This document shows positions 1-5,765 of a DNA stretch of 6,429 nucleotides, piece after piece. The notes beneath the pieces were generated by a model. It worked only from the letters and a program-made list of their open reading frames with translations, was not told the origin of the DNA and searched no databases. The DNA comes from an uncultured Candidatus Pelagibacter sp. GTDB taxonomy: Bacteria; Pseudomonadota; Alphaproteobacteria; Pelagibacterales; Pelagibacteraceae. Both the position numbers and the translations under genes were made by a program. Every line of letters begins with the position of its first letter. The stretch's first letter is position 1. The DNA is taken from NCBI GenBank assembly GCA_937897125.1, contig CALCPL010000162.1:1-6429 (forward strand), written 5' to 3'.

Positions 1-163
1 CCGCAATTATTTGTACCATTTCATGACGTGGGTCAAAGGATCCATCAGCTCTAGGAGTTCCTGGCCATTGGTGACTAGCTTTTAACGTTACCGCATAAGC
101 AGAAGTAACACTTGTCAGAACCATAACTAGCGCGACAAAGTATAAAGATATTTTTTTTAACAT
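1..163 (-). CDS. TRAP transporter solute-binding protein (DctP family), N-terminal part only
   Basis: This is the first 54 codons of a minus-strand gene that runs off the left edge of the window. The protein starts MLKKISLYF and continues with a hydrophobic core ending TSAYA, a clear Sec signal peptide with likely cleavage after Ala24. The mature part opens VTLKASHQWPG and then has PRADGSFDPRHEMVQ. A beta strand followed by a SHxxP-like turn, then a phrase leading into a helix, is the usual opening of DctP/TRAP periplasmic binding proteins. Such proteins capture an organic acid or similar anion in the periplasm and deliver it to DctQM membrane subunits, which would lie beyond the edge if present. 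The start is supported by a strong Shine-Dalgarno site. The substrate cannot be told from this fragment. An ABC-type binding protein is the main alternative. Confidence 0.72.
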   Translation of the reverse strand, partial: MLKKISLYFVALVMVLTSVTSAYAVTLKASHQWPGTPRADGSFDPRHEMVQIIA

Positions 164-170
164 TATTTTT

Positions 171-179
171 TTCTCCTCT
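171..179 (-). promoter_or_regulatory. Strong Shine-Dalgarno site for the TRAP binding-protein gene
   Basis: Read on the minus strand this is AGAGGAGAA, with GAGGAG about 9 bases before the ATG at 163-161. It is the best ribosome-binding site in the window, where most genes have weak or no Shine-Dalgarno sequence. High translation would suit an abundant periplasmic binding protein. Confidence 0.7.
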
Positions 180-197
180 ATTGTTATTTAAGGGATG

Positions 198-227
198 CAT
201 CTAATTCAAGTTATTGGTAAGAGTCAA
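198..227 (-). promoter_or_regulatory. Candidate promoter for the TRAP binding-protein gene
   Basis: On the minus strand TTGACT (222-227, five of six matches to the sigma-70 -35 box) is followed after 18 bases by TAGATG (198-203, only about three of six matches to the -10 box). Transcription would start near 190, about 27 bases before the ATG, leaving room for the Shine-Dalgarno site. The -10 is poor, so this is only a candidate. The whole divergent gap 164-252 holds no other gene, tRNA or evident riboswitch. I could not pick a convincing plus-strand promoter for the CoA-transferase in it. Confidence 0.3.
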
Positions 228-252
228 TACTACAAAGTTACTGTATAAAATT

Positions 253-1398
253 ATGGATGGACCTTTAAAAAACCTATTAGTTCTTGATCTAACTAGAGTA
301 TTAGTTGGTCCTTATTGCACCATGATGCTTTCAGATTTAGGTGCCAGAGTAATTAAAGTAGAGGCACCAGAAGTTGGAGACGATTCTAGAAAATTTGGTC
401 CTTTTATTGAAGATTATTCAGCATATTTTATGTCACTTAATAGAGGAAAAGAAAGTATCGCTCTAAATTTAAAAAATGAAGATGACAAAAAAATATTCGA
501 TAAAATTTTAGCTAAAGCAGATATTCTAGTTGAGAATTTTAAACCAGGCACCTTAGAAAAATGGGGTTATGGTTGGAAAGATATTTGTAAAAAATATCCA
601 AGACTAATTTATGCATCAGCATCAGGTTTTGGACAAACTGGTCCATTAAAAGAATTACCTGCTTATGATATGGTTGTTCAAGGTATGGGTGGTTTAATGA
701 GTGTTACTGGTCAACCTAATTCTGAACCAACAAGAGTTGGTACATCTATTGGAGATATTACTGCAGGCTTATTCACAACTGTTGGAATTAATGCAGCACT
801 TTATGATAGAGAAAAAACTGGTAAAGGAACATTTATTGATGTTTCAATGTTGGATTGTCAAATTGCAATTTTAGAAAATGCTATAGCAAGGTATCTTGCT
901 AAAAATGAAATACCAAAACCCATGGGATCTCGTCATCCATCTATTGCTCCATTTGAGGCTTTTAAAACAAAAGATAGTCACATCATTATAGCAGCTGGTA
1001 ATGAAAAATTATTTGAAAAACTTTGTAATGTTTTAAATATTCCTGAAATATCTAAAGATCCAAAATTTAATACGAATTCATTACGATCAGAAAATATGGA
1101 TGATCTTAAAAAAATACTTGAAGATAAACTTATTGTTAAGAATACTAATGACTGGGTAAGTGAAATGGAAAAAGAAAAAATTCCATGTGGTCCAATATTT
1201 AATATTAAAGAGGCCGTTGAAAACCCTCAAGTCAAAGCAAGGAATATGATTGTCAAAGCACACCATAAGGTTATTGGTGATTTTAAATTAGCAGGTAATC
1301 CAATTAAAATGTCTAATTATAAAGACGAAACAACGCGTGGAGATATTCCAGACTTAGATGAACACAGGGAAAAAATCTTAAAGGAATTTAATAATTAA
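253..1398 (+). CDS. Class III CoA-transferase (CaiB/BaiF, formyl-CoA transferase family)
   Basis: The 381-residue product moves coenzyme A between carboxylic acids in the cytoplasm. The family opening [19 protein letters not shown] is at residues 3-21, followed by [13 protein letters not shown] (27-39), [11 protein letters not shown] (63-73) and VENFKPG (93-99). The expected catalytic aspartate, which forms the acyl-anhydride intermediate, is Asp168 in [20 protein letters not shown] (227-237) and IPCGPI (310-315) are further family blocks. Length is normal for single-domain members. I chose the ATG at 253 over an in-frame TTG at 214 because family proteins begin just before GPL; no clear Shine-Dalgarno site precedes either. 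The gene is divergent from the TRAP gene and converges on rpoZ, overlapping its end by four bases. It is not the fused two-domain DddD type. The acids used cannot be predicted; formyl, succinyl, carnitine and racemase-type activities all occur in this fold. Confidence 0.93.
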   Translation: MDGPLKNLLVLDLTRVLVGPYCTMMLSDLGARVIKVEAPEVGDDSRKFGPFIEDYSAYFMSLNRGKESIALNLKNEDDKKIFDKILAKADILVENFKPGTLEKWGYGWKDICKKYPRLIYASASGFGQTGPLKELPAYDMVVQGMGGLMSVTGQPNSEPTRVGTSIGDITAGLFTTVGINAALYDREKTGKGTFIDVSMLDCQIAILENAIARYLAKNEIPKPMGSRHPSIAPFEAFKTKDSHIIIAAGNEKLFEKLCNVLNIPEISKDPKFNTNSLRSENMDDLKKILEDKLIVKNTNDWVSEMEKEKIPCGPIFNIKEAVENPQVKARNMIVKAHHKVIGDFKLAGNPIKMSNYKDETTRGDIPDLDEHREKILKEFNN

Positions 1399-1943
1399 CT
1401 GTTAGGTTCAGTTTCTTCTGAACTATCTTCTGTAGTTTCAGTTTCAGCTATTTGATCTAAAGAAACTTCAGTTTCTTCACTAGCAACTTCTGTTTCTTCA
1501 CTGGCAGTTTCAAGTTCTGGATTAACTTCTACTTCAGGTTCTGCTTTTGCAGTTAATTCTTCTAAATCTTCTGGTGCAACTTGAATTTTTTCTGGAATTT
1601 TTCTAGCTCTTTTAGATGGTAAAATAGGTGTTCCACTTTTAGAAATTTCACCTTTGTACATACTGTCAAAATCATCACCGATAACTTCATCATCATCTGT
1701 ACCATCATCAATTTGTTCAACGTGTTTTCTAAGTTTGTGAATAGCGCTATCTGTTAAGTCTGAAACTTTAATAGTGTCTGCTGCAATTTCTCTTAAAGAT
1801 ATAACTGTATTTTTGTCATTATCTCTATCAAGAGTAGGCTCCAATCCTGAATTTAATTGAACTGCTCTTTCTTTAGCAACCAATACTAATTCGTAAGGGC
1901 TTTCTACTTTATCTATGCAATCTTCTACTGTTACTCTAGCCAT
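1395..1943 (-). CDS. rpoZ: RNA polymerase omega subunit with an extended acidic C-terminal tail
   Basis: The product binds and stabilises the beta-prime subunit of RNA polymerase. Residues 1-55 are a textbook omega: [26 protein letters not shown] (18-30) and [16 protein letters not shown] (39-54). A further conserved alphaproteobacterial helix, [10 protein letters not shown], is at 68-77. At 182 residues it is much longer than E. coli omega (about 90) and longer than typical alphaproteobacterial forms (about 120 to 135). The extra part has an acidic patch (79-91), a short basic-proline stretch around [11 protein letters not shown] (109-119), and an acidic tail from about 124 on. That tail has about 23 Asp/Glu in 59 residues, one Lys and no Arg, and a doubled ASEETEV (147-160). 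The start gives the exact omega N-terminus; no Shine-Dalgarno site is evident. The upstream gene is a permease 42 bases away; no spoT/rsh gene is adjacent. Confidence 0.96.
   Translation of the reverse strand: MARVTVEDCIDKVESPYELVLVAKERAVQLNSGLEPTLDRDNDKNTVISLREIAADTIKVSDLTDSAIHKLRKHVEQIDDGTDDDEVIGDDFDSMYKGEISKSGTPILPSKRARKIPEKIQVAPEDLEELTAKAEPEVEVNPELETASEETEVASEETEVSLDQIAETETTEDSSEETEPNS
1406..1423. other. Perfect 6-base inverted repeat near the convergent gene ends
   Basis: GTTCAG (1406-1411) and CTGAAC (1418-1423) flank a six-base loop, within the last codons of rpoZ and just past the CoA-transferase stop. It could form a small hairpin in transcripts of either strand. There is no following T-run on either strand, so it is not a standard rho-independent terminator. 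A chance occurrence in a repetitive GAA/TTC tract is quite possible. Confidence 0.3.
1465..1506. repeat. Two-copy 21-base tandem repeat in the rpoZ tail
   Basis: Copies at 1465-1485 and 1486-1506 differ at 2 of 21 positions (1470 versus 1491, and 1483 or its neighbour versus 1504). The period is a multiple of three, so it encodes the doubled ASEETEV heptad of the omega tail without breaking the frame. Looser versions of the same TTC/TTCT-rich pattern continue on both sides (about 1407-1520), which suggests the tail grew by slippage of a short repetitive tract. Confidence 0.85.
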
Positions 1944-1985
1944 GCGCAGTATCTATACGGTGGTTAAAAAAAATCAAGGATAATT
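1944..1985 (-). promoter_or_regulatory. Permease-rpoZ gap with a T8 run and weak promoter-like boxes
   Basis: This 42-base gap separates the permease stop from the rpoZ start. On the minus strand it has a run of eight T (1966-1973) preceded only by a weak, all-AT stem possibility, so termination is probably leaky at best. It also has TTGATT (1972-1977) with TATAGA (1952-1957) at a too-short 14-base spacing, or GATACT (1948-1953) at 18. Neither pair is convincing, so rpoZ may have its own promoter here or be read through from the permease. Confidence 0.25.
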
Positions 1986-3194
1986 TTATAAATATTGAGG
2001 ATTAAGCTTGTTCTTTACGAGGAATAACAACGATATTGCAATTAAAATATAAGATCCTGAAACTAAAGCGATTTGCTCAATAGAAAAGCTATTATCGATC
2101 AAAATTCCAAAGAGCGCTGTACCAAATGCAGTTGAAAATACCATTAATGCTGTTGTTAGAGCTTTAATGGAACCAATATATTTAACTCCATAAATCTCAG
2201 CCCAAGTAGCAGAACCCAGAACATTTGCTAATCCATTTGAAATTCCAATTAAACCTAAAAATATAAATGATGAAATTGGTGAGTTAAAATAATAAAGCAC
2301 AAACGTTGAGACCAATAAAGGAATGTTCATATAAATTATTAATTTTCGACTACTAAACTTATCAATTAAAAAACCTGTCAAAAATAAAGTCAAAACTGAT
2401 AAAATTGAATACACCATAAAAGATTGAGCTATTACATAAGGTCCCCAACCTTTAGATGACACTATAAAAGATTGATAAACAAATGTACCCGTTGCAATCC
2501 AAGGCATCGCTAACATGCTTAAACATATGATATAAAAACGGTAATCTTTTAACACTTCACCTCTCGTCCATTGTTTTATATCTTTAGTTTTAATATTTGT
2601 AGAATTAGATGTCTCTCTTGAATCTAATTTAACATTTTTAACTAGTGTAACGATGACTATGGGTAAAATAATAATAACTGAAATTGAAATAGCTATCCAA
2701 ATATTTCTCCAATCAATAAAAGTTAACAAAAAGATAATCAATAAGGGTAAAATAAATTCAGCTAACGATAAACCAAGCCAAGTTGTACTTAACGCACGTC
2801 CCCTAGTCTTTTCAAAAAATCTAGAAATTGTTGTAGTTGCTGTATGAGACATTAGTCCTTGACCCGACAGTCTCATTAAGAAAATTGATAAAAATAAGAA
2901 AGCGACTGAAGAAATTTTGGAAAATAAAAAACAAGAGATTGCTAATAAAGCAATGACATAAGATGCAAATTTTAAAATATTAAAGTCATCAATTTTTTTA
3001 CCAACCCAAACGAGAATAAAACTACTTAATAGAGTGGCGGATGCGTAAATAGATCCAAACTGACCATGAGTGATAGAAAGCGCATCCCTTATGCTTGAAT
3101 TAAATAGTCCTAGAAAAAAACTCTGTCCAAAACTTGAAAAAAATGTAAAGATAAAACCAAATAAAATTACTTTAAAATTCAAACTTTTAAACAT
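1986..3194 (-). CDS. Major facilitator superfamily permease, substrate unknown
   Basis: A 402-residue inner-membrane protein with about twelve hydrophobic segments in two sets of six, joined by a polar, charged loop at about 187-218. MFS loop 2-3 signatures occur in both halves as degenerate forms: VGKKIDDF (64-71) and GFLIDKFSSRK (274-284). RFFEKTRGRALSTTWLG (125-141) matches the helix 4-5 region of many secondary transporters that have RFFxxxRGxA. The N-terminus MFKSLNFKVILFGF fits an MFS start with a short cytoplasmic tail. No Shine-Dalgarno site is visible, as the upstream bases read TTTCCT. It would move a small solute using a proton or other gradient, or efflux it. The start lies 14 bases from the divergent dehydrogenase gene, and rpoZ follows 42 bases downstream. 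Its resemblance to oxalate/monocarboxylate-type permeases is only an impression. Confidence 0.9.
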   Translation of the reverse strand: MFKSLNFKVILFGFIFTFFSSFGQSFFLGLFNSSIRDALSITHGQFGSIYASATLLSSFILVWVGKKIDDFNILKFASYVIALLAISCFLFSKISSVAFLFLSIFLMRLSGQGLMSHTATTTISRFFEKTRGRALSTTWLGLSLAEFILPLLIIFLLTFIDWRNIWIAISISVIIILPIVIVTLVKNVKLDSRETSNSTNIKTKDIKQWTRGEVLKDYRFYIICLSMLAMPWIATGTFVYQSFIVSSKGWGPYVIAQSFMVYSILSVLTLFLTGFLIDKFSSRKLIIYMNIPLLVSTFVLYYFNSPISSFIFLGLIGISNGLANVLGSATWAEIYGVKYIGSIKALTTALMVFSTAFGTALFGILIDNSFSIEQIALVSGSYILIAISLLFLVKNKLNPQYL

Positions 3195-3208
3195 AGGAAA
3201 TAAAAATT
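3195..3208 (+). promoter_or_regulatory. 14-base divergent spacer with a Shine-Dalgarno site for the dehydrogenase
   Basis: AGGA at 3195-3198 lies 10 bases before the ATG at 3209 and serves the plus-strand dehydrogenase. The spacer is too short for two promoters, so each must lie inside the other gene's 5' coding sequence. A minus-strand CATAAT (3206-3211, five of six matches to a -10 box) covers the dehydrogenase start codon and could serve the permease, but I see no good -35 partner. Confidence 0.45.
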
Positions 3209-4075
3209 ATGAGCAATGTTGCATTTATAGGTTTAGGTGTCATGGGTTATCCAATGGCAGGATATATATCAAAAGCAGGCCACAATGTAACTGTTTATAA
3301 CAGAACTGCTGCAAAAGCTGACAAATGGGTTGCTGAATATAAAGGTTCAAAAGCAGACACACCTGCAAAAGCTGCTGAAGGTGCTGACTTTATATTTACC
3401 TGTGTTGGTAATGATAATGATTTAAGAGAAGTAACTTTCGGTGACAACGGTATCTTTAAAACAATTAAAAAAGGTTCAGTTTACATTGATAACACAACCG
3501 CTTCTGCAACAATTGCTAGAGAAATTTATGCTCATTCATTAAAAAGTGAATTTGGTTTCTTAGATGCACCTGTATCAGGTGGACAAGCTGGTGCTGAAAA
3601 TGGTGCTCTAACTGTTATGATTGGTGGAGATCAAGCAAACTTTGATAAAGCAAAAGACATTATTGATTGTTATAGCAAAAAAATGAAATTATTAGGTGGT
3701 GCAGGTAATGGCCAATTAGCAAAAATGGTTAACCAAATCTGTATTGCAGGTTTAGTTCAAGGTTTATCAGAAGCGATTAACTTTGGAAAAAAAGCAGGTT
3801 TGAATATGGAAGATGTAATTGAAGTTATATCTAAAGGTGCTGCTCAATCATGGCAAATGGAAAATAGATACAAAACGATGATTGATGATCAGTTTGAGTT
3901 TGGTTTTGCAGTTGATTGGATGAGAAAAGATTTAAAAATCGCAATGGATGAAGCTAAAAATAATGGCTCTCAACTACCAGTAACTGAAATCGTTGATAAG
4001 TATTACAGTGAAGTTCAAGAAATGGGTGGAAAACGTTGGGATACTTCTAGTTTGATTAGAAGACTTAGTAAATAA
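3209..4075 (+). CDS. Beta-hydroxyacid dehydrogenase (3-hydroxyisobutyrate dehydrogenase / glyoxylate-succinic semialdehyde reductase family)
   Basis: A 288-residue cytoplasmic oxidoreductase of normal family length. The Rossmann nucleotide loop GLGVMGYPM is at 8-16. Strand 2 ends in YNRT (30-33), where Arg32 in place of an acidic residue favours NADP(H). The substrate block DAPVSGGQAGAENG is at 119-132. The catalytic lysine is Lys172 in GNGQLAKMVNQ with Asn175 beside it, and the C-terminal all-helical domain carries WMRKDLKIAMDEA (238-249, Lys240). All key residues are intact. The family interconverts hydroxyacids and semialdehydes or reduces glyoxylate; the NRT motif leans to the reductase branch, but substrate is not decided by sequence alone. 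An AGGA supports the start. A PNPOx-like flavoprotein follows 6 bases later, probably in one transcript. Confidence 0.92.
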   Translation: MSNVAFIGLGVMGYPMAGYISKAGHNVTVYNRTAAKADKWVAEYKGSKADTPAKAAEGADFIFTCVGNDNDLREVTFGDNGIFKTIKKGSVYIDNTTASATIAREIYAHSLKSEFGFLDAPVSGGQAGAENGALTVMIGGDQANFDKAKDIIDCYSKKMKLLGGAGNGQLAKMVNQICIAGLVQGLSEAINFGKKAGLNMEDVIEVISKGAAQSWQMENRYKTMIDDQFEFGFAVDWMRKDLKIAMDEAKNNGSQLPVTEIVDKYYSEVQEMGGKRWDTSSLIRRLSK

Positions 4076-4081
4076 TCTATA

Positions 4082-4681
4082 ATGCAACCAGCATACTACG
4101 AAGATTTTGATGAGATCAAAAATAAAATCTGGTTAATGTTGGATAATGCTATCAAGGATAGAGGGTCTCCATTTAGAATTCCTGTATTTATTTGTGGTGG
4201 TCAAGATGACTTTGATGGCAGAATTGTAGTCCTTAGAAAATCAGATCGAGAAAATAATCTTGTACAATACCATAGCGATATCAGATCAGATAAAATTGCT
4301 AAATTAAAAGCAAATAAAAATGCAGCAATGTTATTTTATGACAAGGAAGAGAAGATCCAAGTTAGGCTTAAAGTTGAATGCACCATTAATCATGAAAATG
4401 ACATTACAAAACAGTCTTGGTTAAAAACAGGACACATGAGTAGAAAATGTTATTTAGTAGATCATGGCCCAGGAACAGAATCTGATATCCCAACTTCAGG
4501 ATTAAAACCTGAGTTAGATAATTTTGAATTTACAATGGAGCAAAGTGAAGTGGGATATAAAAACTTTACTGTTATTCAATGTAAAATTAAAAGTATTGAA
4601 TGGCTTTATTTAGCAGCTAAAGGTCATCGTAGAGCTAGATTTGATTTGGAGAATAACAAAGATACCTGGTTAATTCCTTAA
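4082..4681 (+). CDS. Pyridoxamine 5'-phosphate oxidase-like FMN-binding protein
   Basis: A 199-residue split-barrel flavoprotein. Family blocks appear in order: RGSPFRIPVF (27-36), RIVVLR (47-52, the RTVVLR FMN-phosphate-binding segment), YHSDIRSDKI (63-72), LFYD (84-87), KIQVRLKVE (91-99), SRKCYL (120-125), and the C-terminal EWLYLAAKGHRRARF (173-187) ending WLIP. These match the PNPOx-related proteins of Alphaproteobacteria rather than canonical PdxH, so oxidation of pyridoxamine phosphate should not be assumed. Binding FMN or another flavin and reducing or oxidising a small molecule is the safe statement. It follows the dehydrogenase by 6 bases with no Shine-Dalgarno site, which suggests co-transcription. 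Its TAA overlaps the TAA of the convergent gamma-carbonic-anhydrase gene in one TTAA. Confidence 0.88.
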   Translation: MQPAYYEDFDEIKNKIWLMLDNAIKDRGSPFRIPVFICGGQDDFDGRIVVLRKSDRENNLVQYHSDIRSDKIAKLKANKNAAMLFYDKEEKIQVRLKVECTINHENDITKQSWLKTGHMSRKCYLVDHGPGTESDIPTSGLKPELDNFEFTMEQSEVGYKNFTVIQCKIKSIEWLYLAAKGHRRARFDLENNKDTWLIP

Positions 4682-5190
4682 AAAACTGATTTAGAATATT
4701 TCTTCCAGTTATCTTGGTAATGAATAGCATTTTCAGTAATTGACTTTGCTTCTTCGTCTGAGACTTGTCTTACAATTTTACCAGGGGATCCAACCACTAG
4801 AGAATTATCAGGGATGATTTTGTTTTCAGTGATCAGTGCATTGGCCCCTATGATGCAATTTTTTCCAATCTTTGCTCCATTTAAAATGACAGCACCAATT
4901 CCAATTAAAGAATTGTCTTCAATGGTGCATCCATGCAGCATAACTAAATGCCCAATGGTTACATCCTTACCAATTTTTAATGGGTAACCAGGATCAGTAT
5001 GCAGTACACTGCCATCTTGAATATTGGAGCCTTCACCAATGTGAATATTTTCAACATCACCTCTTAAGGTAACATTAAACCAAATACTGGTATTTTTTTC
5101 TAATGTAACATCACCAATGATAGATGCGTTAGATGCAGACCAATTTTCACCTAAATTTTTTACTTTTTTATCTTCCAAATCATAAAACAT
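4678..5190 (-). CDS. Gamma-carbonic anhydrase family hexapeptide-repeat protein (YrdA/PaaY/CaiE type)
   Basis: A 170-residue left-handed beta-helix protein. Repeats of the [LIV]GxxxxI kind run from about 23 to 136 (SIIGDVTL, IHIGEG, LKIGKDVTIG, SLIGIGAVI, AKIGKNCIIGANALI). The three expected metal-binding histidines are His64 (VLHTD), His81 and His86 (GHLVMLHG), and RGD (43-45) and NIQDGSVLH (56-64) are the conserved active-site blocks. A C-terminal helix (about 143-165) packs on the trimer. All key residues are present, so a zinc- or iron-bound trimer is expected. Members vary: some hydrate CO2, PaaY-type proteins hydrolyse CoA thioesters, and CaiE helps carnitine metabolism, so the activity is open. 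The ATG at 5190 lies just 6 or so bases past a predicted transcription start. Confidence 0.9.
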   Translation of the reverse strand: MFYDLEDKKVKNLGENWSASNASIIGDVTLEKNTSIWFNVTLRGDVENIHIGEGSNIQDGSVLHTDPGYPLKIGKDVTIGHLVMLHGCTIEDNSLIGIGAVILNGAKIGKNCIIGANALITENKIIPDNSLVVGSPGKIVRQVSDEEAKSITENAIHYQDNWKKYSKSVF

Positions 5191-5210
5191 AACTTATATA
5201 TTATTATAAC
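5191..5210. promoter_or_regulatory. 20-base AT-rich divergent promoter region
   Basis: The spacer between the gamma-carbonic-anhydrase and thioredoxin-fold genes has only two C bases and no G on the plus strand. On the minus strand it holds a perfect TATAAT (5203-5208), placing transcription start near 5196 and a leader of about 6 bases; the matching -35 would fall inside the thioredoxin-fold gene and is poor (TTGGAG at 5224-5229, 15-base spacing). On the plus strand TATATT (5197-5202) and TATTAT (5199-5204) are each five of six matches, implying a nearly leaderless mRNA. AT-rich sequence throws up such boxes often, so confidence is modest. Confidence 0.4.
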
Positions 5211-5765
5211 ATGCCGTTAAAAACTCCAATATGTGATTTCGGACAAGCTGCTAAAAGCTTTGAATTAAAGTCCACTAATAACGAAATTATTAAATTAAAT
5301 GACGTTAAAGGGACAAATGGAACTTTGGTTATGTTTATTTGTAACCACTGCCCTTACGTAAAAGCTGTTATTAAAGACATTGTTGAAGATTGTAAAAATT
5401 TAAAAGAATTAGATATTACAGCAGTAGCCATATGCTCTAATGACACAATAAATTATCCTGAAGATAGTTTTGAAAATATGATTGAATTTGCAAGGAAACA
5501 TCAATTTAATTTTCCCTATGTTTTTGATGAAACTCAAAATATTGCAAAAAGTTATGATGCTGTGTGCACTCCAGATTTTTTTGGATACAATAATAGTTTA
5601 GAATTACAATACAGAGGTAGAATAAGAGAATTAGATAATTTAAAACCAGTAAGAGCTGGTGATAGTGATTTATTTATAGCAATGAAACAAATAGCTGAAA
5701 CGACCAAAGGTCCTGAAACACAAATTCCAAGTGCTGGCTGCGGTATTAAATGGTTAGATAATTAA
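5211..5765 (+). CDS. Thioredoxin-fold protein (peroxiredoxin-like, CxxCPYVK type)
   Basis: A 184-residue protein of the AhpC/TSA-thioredoxin superfamily. After a short lead with GQAAKSFELKS, strand LVMFIC leads into the active-site motif CNHCPYVKAV (Cys44 and Cys47). AVAICSND (71-78), the insert NYPEDSFENM (81-90), FPYVFDETQNIAKSYDA (101-117) and CTPDFF (119-124, with the cis-proline Pro121) follow the pattern of this group. The end PSAGCGIKW (173-181) carries a further conserved cysteine, Cys177. The group is widespread but its substrate is unsettled; thiol-disulfide exchange or peroxide reduction are plausible. No signal peptide or membrane anchor is seen, so it should be cytoplasmic, unlike the ResA/TlpA proteins that share the fold. 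Its stop overlaps the start of the next gene (TAATG). Confidence 0.87.
   Translation: MPLKTPICDFGQAAKSFELKSTNNEIIKLNDVKGTNGTLVMFICNHCPYVKAVIKDIVEDCKNLKELDITAVAICSNDTINYPEDSFENMIEFARKHQFNFPYVFDETQNIAKSYDAVCTPDFFGYNNSLELQYRGRIRELDNLKPVRAGDSDLFIAMKQIAETTKGPETQIPSAGCGIKWLDN

Noticed and set aside
214..252. TTG start giving 13 extra residues on the CoA-transferase
   Set aside because: Family proteins begin just before the GPL block, which the ATG at 253 gives; the extra residues match nothing and no Shine-Dalgarno site favours the TTG.
253..1398. DMSP-cleaving DddD-type CoA-transferase
   Set aside because: DddD is about twice this length with two fused CaiB domains; this protein has a single domain.
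1406..1423. Rho-independent terminator for the CoA-transferase or rpoZ
   Set aside because: The hairpin stem is only six base pairs and no T-run follows on either strand, so it is listed only as an inverted repeat.
2653..2847. Plus-strand open frame of 64 codons
   Set aside because: It lies wholly inside the permease gene on the opposite strand; its translation looks like no known family and has no ribosome-binding site.
3070..3300. Plus-strand open frame of 76 codons spanning the permease and dehydrogenase starts
   Set aside because: It overlaps two well-supported genes in other frames and its composition looks like out-of-frame reading.
4082..4681. Canonical PdxH (pyridoxal phosphate synthesis)
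   Set aside because: The block pattern and the WLIP end fit the PNPOx-related flavoprotein group instead, so no pdxH symbol is given.
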